A stretch of DNA of 64,000 nucleotides from CBDBFG01 sp965204765 (GTDB taxonomy: Bacteria; Pseudomonadota; Alphaproteobacteria; Caedimonadales; UBA9215): contig CBDBFG010000004.1 of the NCBI GenBank assembly GCA_965204765.1, positions 372,001-436,000 on the forward strand. Direction: 5' to 3'. The position numbers were made by a program, and so were the translations under genes. The notes below the pieces were generated by a model. It had not been told where the DNA came from, did no database searches, and saw nothing but the letters and a program-made list of their open reading frames with translations. This document shows, in pieces, positions 61,800 through 64,000 of this stretch; the first letter of the stretch is position 1; every line of letters starts with the position of its first letter.

Positions 61800-62225
61800 T
61801 ATGTACCATACAGTTGTCAATCCAATATAGAAATGTCTTCTTTTCTCCAAAATAGAAGTGTCCGGTTTAGTAATATTTTGTATGAGATTATTTCTTGTTT
61901 GTTGTTGTTGGGCTTGTGGAACTGTGGACTAACTTTTATCAAAAGTTATCCACATTTCCAGCAAGTCTTAGAACTTCAAGGTTTTTAGAAGTTATAACTA
62001 ATTTTTAAGTTAAAGTCGTTGTGTGATATTTGTATTGAGTTGTCTACATTCTTAAATTTTTTAGAATCATAAACGTTATAAATATATTCACCACCTATAG
62101 AAAGGAGTAGTGATCCAGGCGGTGGCATGAGGTGCAAAATCGTTTAAACAGGGAACTCTCTTTTTTGTTAAGTAAATATTAATAATAGTTTTTTACAATA
62201 TCTCCTGTTAGCGTATAAGGTAATT

Positions 62226-62459
62226 ATGAAAAAATTTAATATATTATCAATGTGTTTTTTGATTGCAAATTCTTTTGCTGTAGATGTTACAACAGATCCA
62301 GAGGACACAGATAGTCAAAGATCCAGAAAAATCCTGTTAGTTGAAACACAAAGAGATAGCATGACCTCTTTGGTAGACGACTCTCCTAGAGTGCAAGCGG
62401 GTAAAAGAACTGTATTTCCTATTCCTGTTCCTGCAGAGGAGAAGAAAACAAACAAATAA
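62226..62459 (+). CDS. Small exported ORF, possible truncated receiver relative
   Basis: 77 residues from ATG 62226 with AAGGTAATT upstream. A signal peptide (FNILSMCFLIANSFA) is followed by DVTTDPEDTDSQRSRKILLV. The start of the mature part (RKILLVETQRD) looks like the first strand and acidic position of a receiver domain, as in the gene at 59210, but the rest of that domain is missing. The reading frame ends in KKTNK before the truncated transposase. It may be a 5' fragment of a paralogue broken by IS activity. A small intact protein is also possible. Confidence 0.5.
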   Translation: MKKFNILSMCFLIANSFAVDVTTDPEDTDSQRSRKILLVETQRDSMTSLVDDSPRVQAGKRTVFPIPVPAEEKKTNK

Positions 62460-62467
62460 TTCCAGGC

Positions 62468-62935
62468 TCAGAATTTTCTATACAACAATCTATCTATTTG
62501 GATTAACTCTCCAAATCGTTCTCTACGATATCTCGGCTGATAAGCTCTTGTTGCACGCTTACTCTTTGGTATCCATATATCATGCTCAATCATTAGTTTG
62601 CGGACTGTTTCAACAGAGATAGTCACTCCATGAATCTCAGCAAGCTTCTCAGTAGCTAGTGTTGGTCCAAAATCAGGGTAGTGCTGCTTAATTAAAGAAA
62701 CAGCGTAGTCAATTGTGTATTTAGGCAATCTATGATTACCCGGCTTACCTCGCTTTTTAGATATCAAACCCATCACACCATGTGTTTTGAAGCTGGTGTA
62801 TAATCTCCTAACTTGCCTAGTACTCAGGTTTAACTCTTCAGACGCATCTATTTGACTAATTCTCTTATCAACTAAACGCTGCATTATCTCAGATCTATCT
62901 AATTCTTGCTTACTCATAGTAATCAGGTTCTCCAT
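62468..62935 (-). pseudogene. Truncated ISNCY (IS1202-type) transposase
   Basis: 155 residues of the N-terminal part. A helix-turn-helix is seen (DRSEIMQRLVDKRISQIDAS, then LNLSTRQVRRLYTSFK), followed by the SKKRGKPGNHRLPKY linker, YPDFGPTLATEKLAE and RRERFGELIQID, whose Asp is the first residue of the DDE triad. The frame then leaves the family and stops 8 codons later. The second D and the E are absent, so it is inactive. The upstream end at 62978-63020 fits an IS terminus. Confidence 0.85.
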
Positions 62936-63209
62936 AAATGCCTTCCATAATAACTAGTTACTCTGTTATTATAAAAGCGGACATTTTAACTTTGGTTAAA
63001 CCGGACATTACTACTTTGCGCTAACAACAGTATTAAAATGATTATTATCGTTTACAAATAATGATAAGCTAATAGTAGATTTGTAATCTAAACAGATTAT
63101 GTAAAATGTGAAAATAATGTATACGATAATATCATTATGTTTGCCAATTAAGATTGACATTATGTGCCAATTATGTTGTGATTCCCCTTAGCAATATGAA
63201 GTATAAAGT

Positions 63210-63455
63210 ATGAATGCTATATATAGAATTATAAGAAGATATATTTCTTATCGTCATAAATATAAGAGCACACAGGCAAGTAAGGATAAGGTCGTGCAAG
63301 TTTACCGTGATCGTATTGATGAATTGAACAAGAAAAATGCGCTTTTACAAAAAATTGTTAGAAGCAAAAATGATTCCTTAGCAATTTTGAATAATCGGAT
63401 TGAGGAGTTGAAAAAAAAGCTTGAAGAAGCAAGAGAAAAAATCCGTAATCGATAG
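63210..63455 (+). CDS. Short basic coiled-coil protein
   Basis: 81 residues. The first ~30 are basic and Tyr/Arg-rich (IYRIIRRYISYRHKYK); the rest is a continuous heptad-patterned coiled coil (RIDELNKKNALLQKIVRS, then NRIEELKKKLEEAREKIRNR). No known family. It ends 5 bp before the epimerase-like gene and is probably co-transcribed with it. It might be a partner, or a split-off N-terminal segment of a larger enzyme. Confidence 0.55.
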   Translation: MNAIYRIIRRYISYRHKYKSTQASKDKVVQVYRDRIDELNKKNALLQKIVRSKNDSLAILNNRIEELKKKLEEAREKIRNR

Positions 63456-63460
63456 ACGCC

Positions 63461-64000
63461 ATGTACTCTATTCCTCAGCACAGACAGAGAATGTACGATT
63501 ACTATTCTTTGGATTTTGATAAAGAAGGATGTCCTATGAAAAGAGTGGGGAAAAATTTAGTTTTTCACCCTATACTTCCTCCATATTTAATTGTTGATTT
63601 TGTTTTAGAATATCAAAAAACTAAACAGAAGTATTTTCTAGACTGTGCTGATAAAATATGTACGTTGGCTCTGAAAAAAACAGAAACTTTTAATCAAGCA
63701 CTTGTTTTCTGGTATTACCCAGAAGATAAGCTTTCTTTAATTCCAAAAAAGTTTTATTCAGCTTTAACACAATCATGGTATATAAAAGCCATGTGTCTTT
63801 TGTCAAAGTATATTGCAGGTAAGTATGATAACGCAATTAAAAGAATATTTAATAGCCTTTTAATACCTGTGAACAAAGGAGGAGTGCTGCTAGAAGACAA
63901 GGATGGATGGATTGTTGAGGAGTATCCGTTTGATCCACCATTATATACTTTGAATGGTTGGCTAACTGTATTACGCTGTATAACACATAGTGTTAGCAAG
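63461..64000 (+). CDS. Glucuronyl C5-epimerase-like protein, 5' part (runs off the window)
   Basis: 180 codons, open to the last base of the window. ATG 63461 follows the coiled-coil gene. It carries the C5-epimerase domain pattern: HPILPPYLIVDFVLEY, FYSALTQSWYIKAMCLLSKY and the strongly conserved GGVLLEDKDGWIVEEYPFDP, then PLYTLNGWLTVLRCI. It resembles, in part, the protein at 60276, so two related proteins are encoded in this region. The catalytic tyrosine and other residues lie outside or cannot be placed safely. Polysaccharide modification is the family role. Confidence 0.65.
   Translation, partial: MYSIPQHRQRMYDYYSLDFDKEGCPMKRVGKNLVFHPILPPYLIVDFVLEYQKTKQKYFLDCADKICTLALKKTETFNQALVFWYYPEDKLSLIPKKFYSALTQSWYIKAMCLLSKYIAGKYDNAIKRIFNSLLIPVNKGGVLLEDKDGWIVEEYPFDPPLYTLNGWLTVLRCITHSVSK

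Larger units (their letters stand above)
61819..63020 (-). mobile_element. Remnant of an ISNCY/IS1202-type insertion sequence
   Basis: The two ends carry related terminal sequences, each with two copies of an AATGTCCGG-like motif: AATGTC at 61832 and AGTGTCCGGTTTA at 61857 on the left; on the right, the reverse complements CGGACATTTT (62978) and CCGGACATTA (63002). The transposase starts just inside the right end and is truncated. The middle has been replaced or deleted, and a small exported ORF (62226) sits inside. Bases 61866-61985 are AT-rich and contain a chance TTATCCACA. The family call rests on the transposase N-terminus. Confidence 0.6.

Noticed and set aside
61946..61954. A perfect DnaA box (TTATCCACA)
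   Set aside because: Single copy inside an IS remnant, with no cluster, no AT-rich unwinding region and no dnaA/dnaN nearby; not an origin.

Overview
The window is an AT-rich bacterial chromosome segment. It looks like an obligately host-associated alphaproteobacterium of the Rickettsiales/Holosporales type. Reasons are the alphaproteobacterial ChpT and CarD pair, the Tim44-domain protein, System I cytochrome c maturation (ccm), the NhaD and NSS sodium-coupled transporters, a LuxR-type regulator, frequent TTG/GTG starts, and many orphan genes encoding Sec-type signal peptides wedged between housekeeping genes. The assignment is inferred from gene content only; no rRNA gene is present.

Layout. 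0-13 kb: trpS (3' end), trmL, a degenerate EAL protein, a Tim44-like protein, a secreted orphan with an Asp/Glu tail, LuxR, an exported DJ-1/PfpI protein without its cysteine, carD, chpT, asmA-nhaD. 13-21 kb: tRNA-Lys, ygfZ, then the fatty-acid cluster fabD-fabG-acpP-fabF-mltG on the minus strand, split by a secreted orphan gene on the plus strand. 21-25 kb: hpf, HIT, hslVU, a membrane-anchored cytochrome c. 25-30 kb: an operon of a large Fic-domain protein and a frameshifted CTP:glycerol-3-phosphate-type cytidylyltransferase, then an exported patatin. 30-46 kb: rluB, alternative oxidase, tRNA-Leu, group III globin, RelA/SpoT, suhB, efp, ccmC-D-E-F, cmk-rpsA, an NSS transporter, and a class II ribonucleotide-reductase-like protein without most of its catalytic barrel. 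46-57 kb: LOG, PCu(A)C, a decayed secreted gene, tRNA-Ser, uppP, tsaC, aspartate aminotransferase, tag, an exported P-loop kinase-like protein, a cysteine-rich secreted orphan, murA, dcd, mgtC, hsp20. 57-64 kb: an accessory region with a small basic exported protein, an exported receiver-domain protein, two glucuronyl C5-epimerase-like proteins, 166-bp inverted repeats, and an IS remnant with a truncated transposase.

How the parts fit. Respiration is served by ccmCDEF plus cytochrome c, and by a separate cyanide/NO-insensitive-type alternative oxidase encoded beside a group III truncated globin. Envelope functions are murA, uppP, mltG, asmA and the fab genes. At least nine genes encode N-terminal signal peptides and have no clear housekeeping role; several carry acidic, serine-rich or Cys-rich regions. 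They are the best candidates for host-directed proteins. Four copies of a ~105-bp terminal-inverted-repeat element (MITE-like, TA ends) lie between genes, one exactly at the hslU stop codon.

The most unusual items are the Fic/cytidylyltransferase pair, the exported receiver domain with all phosphorylation residues, the catalytically gutted NrdJ-like protein, and the inverted-repeat cassette carrying a C5-epimerase-like gene.
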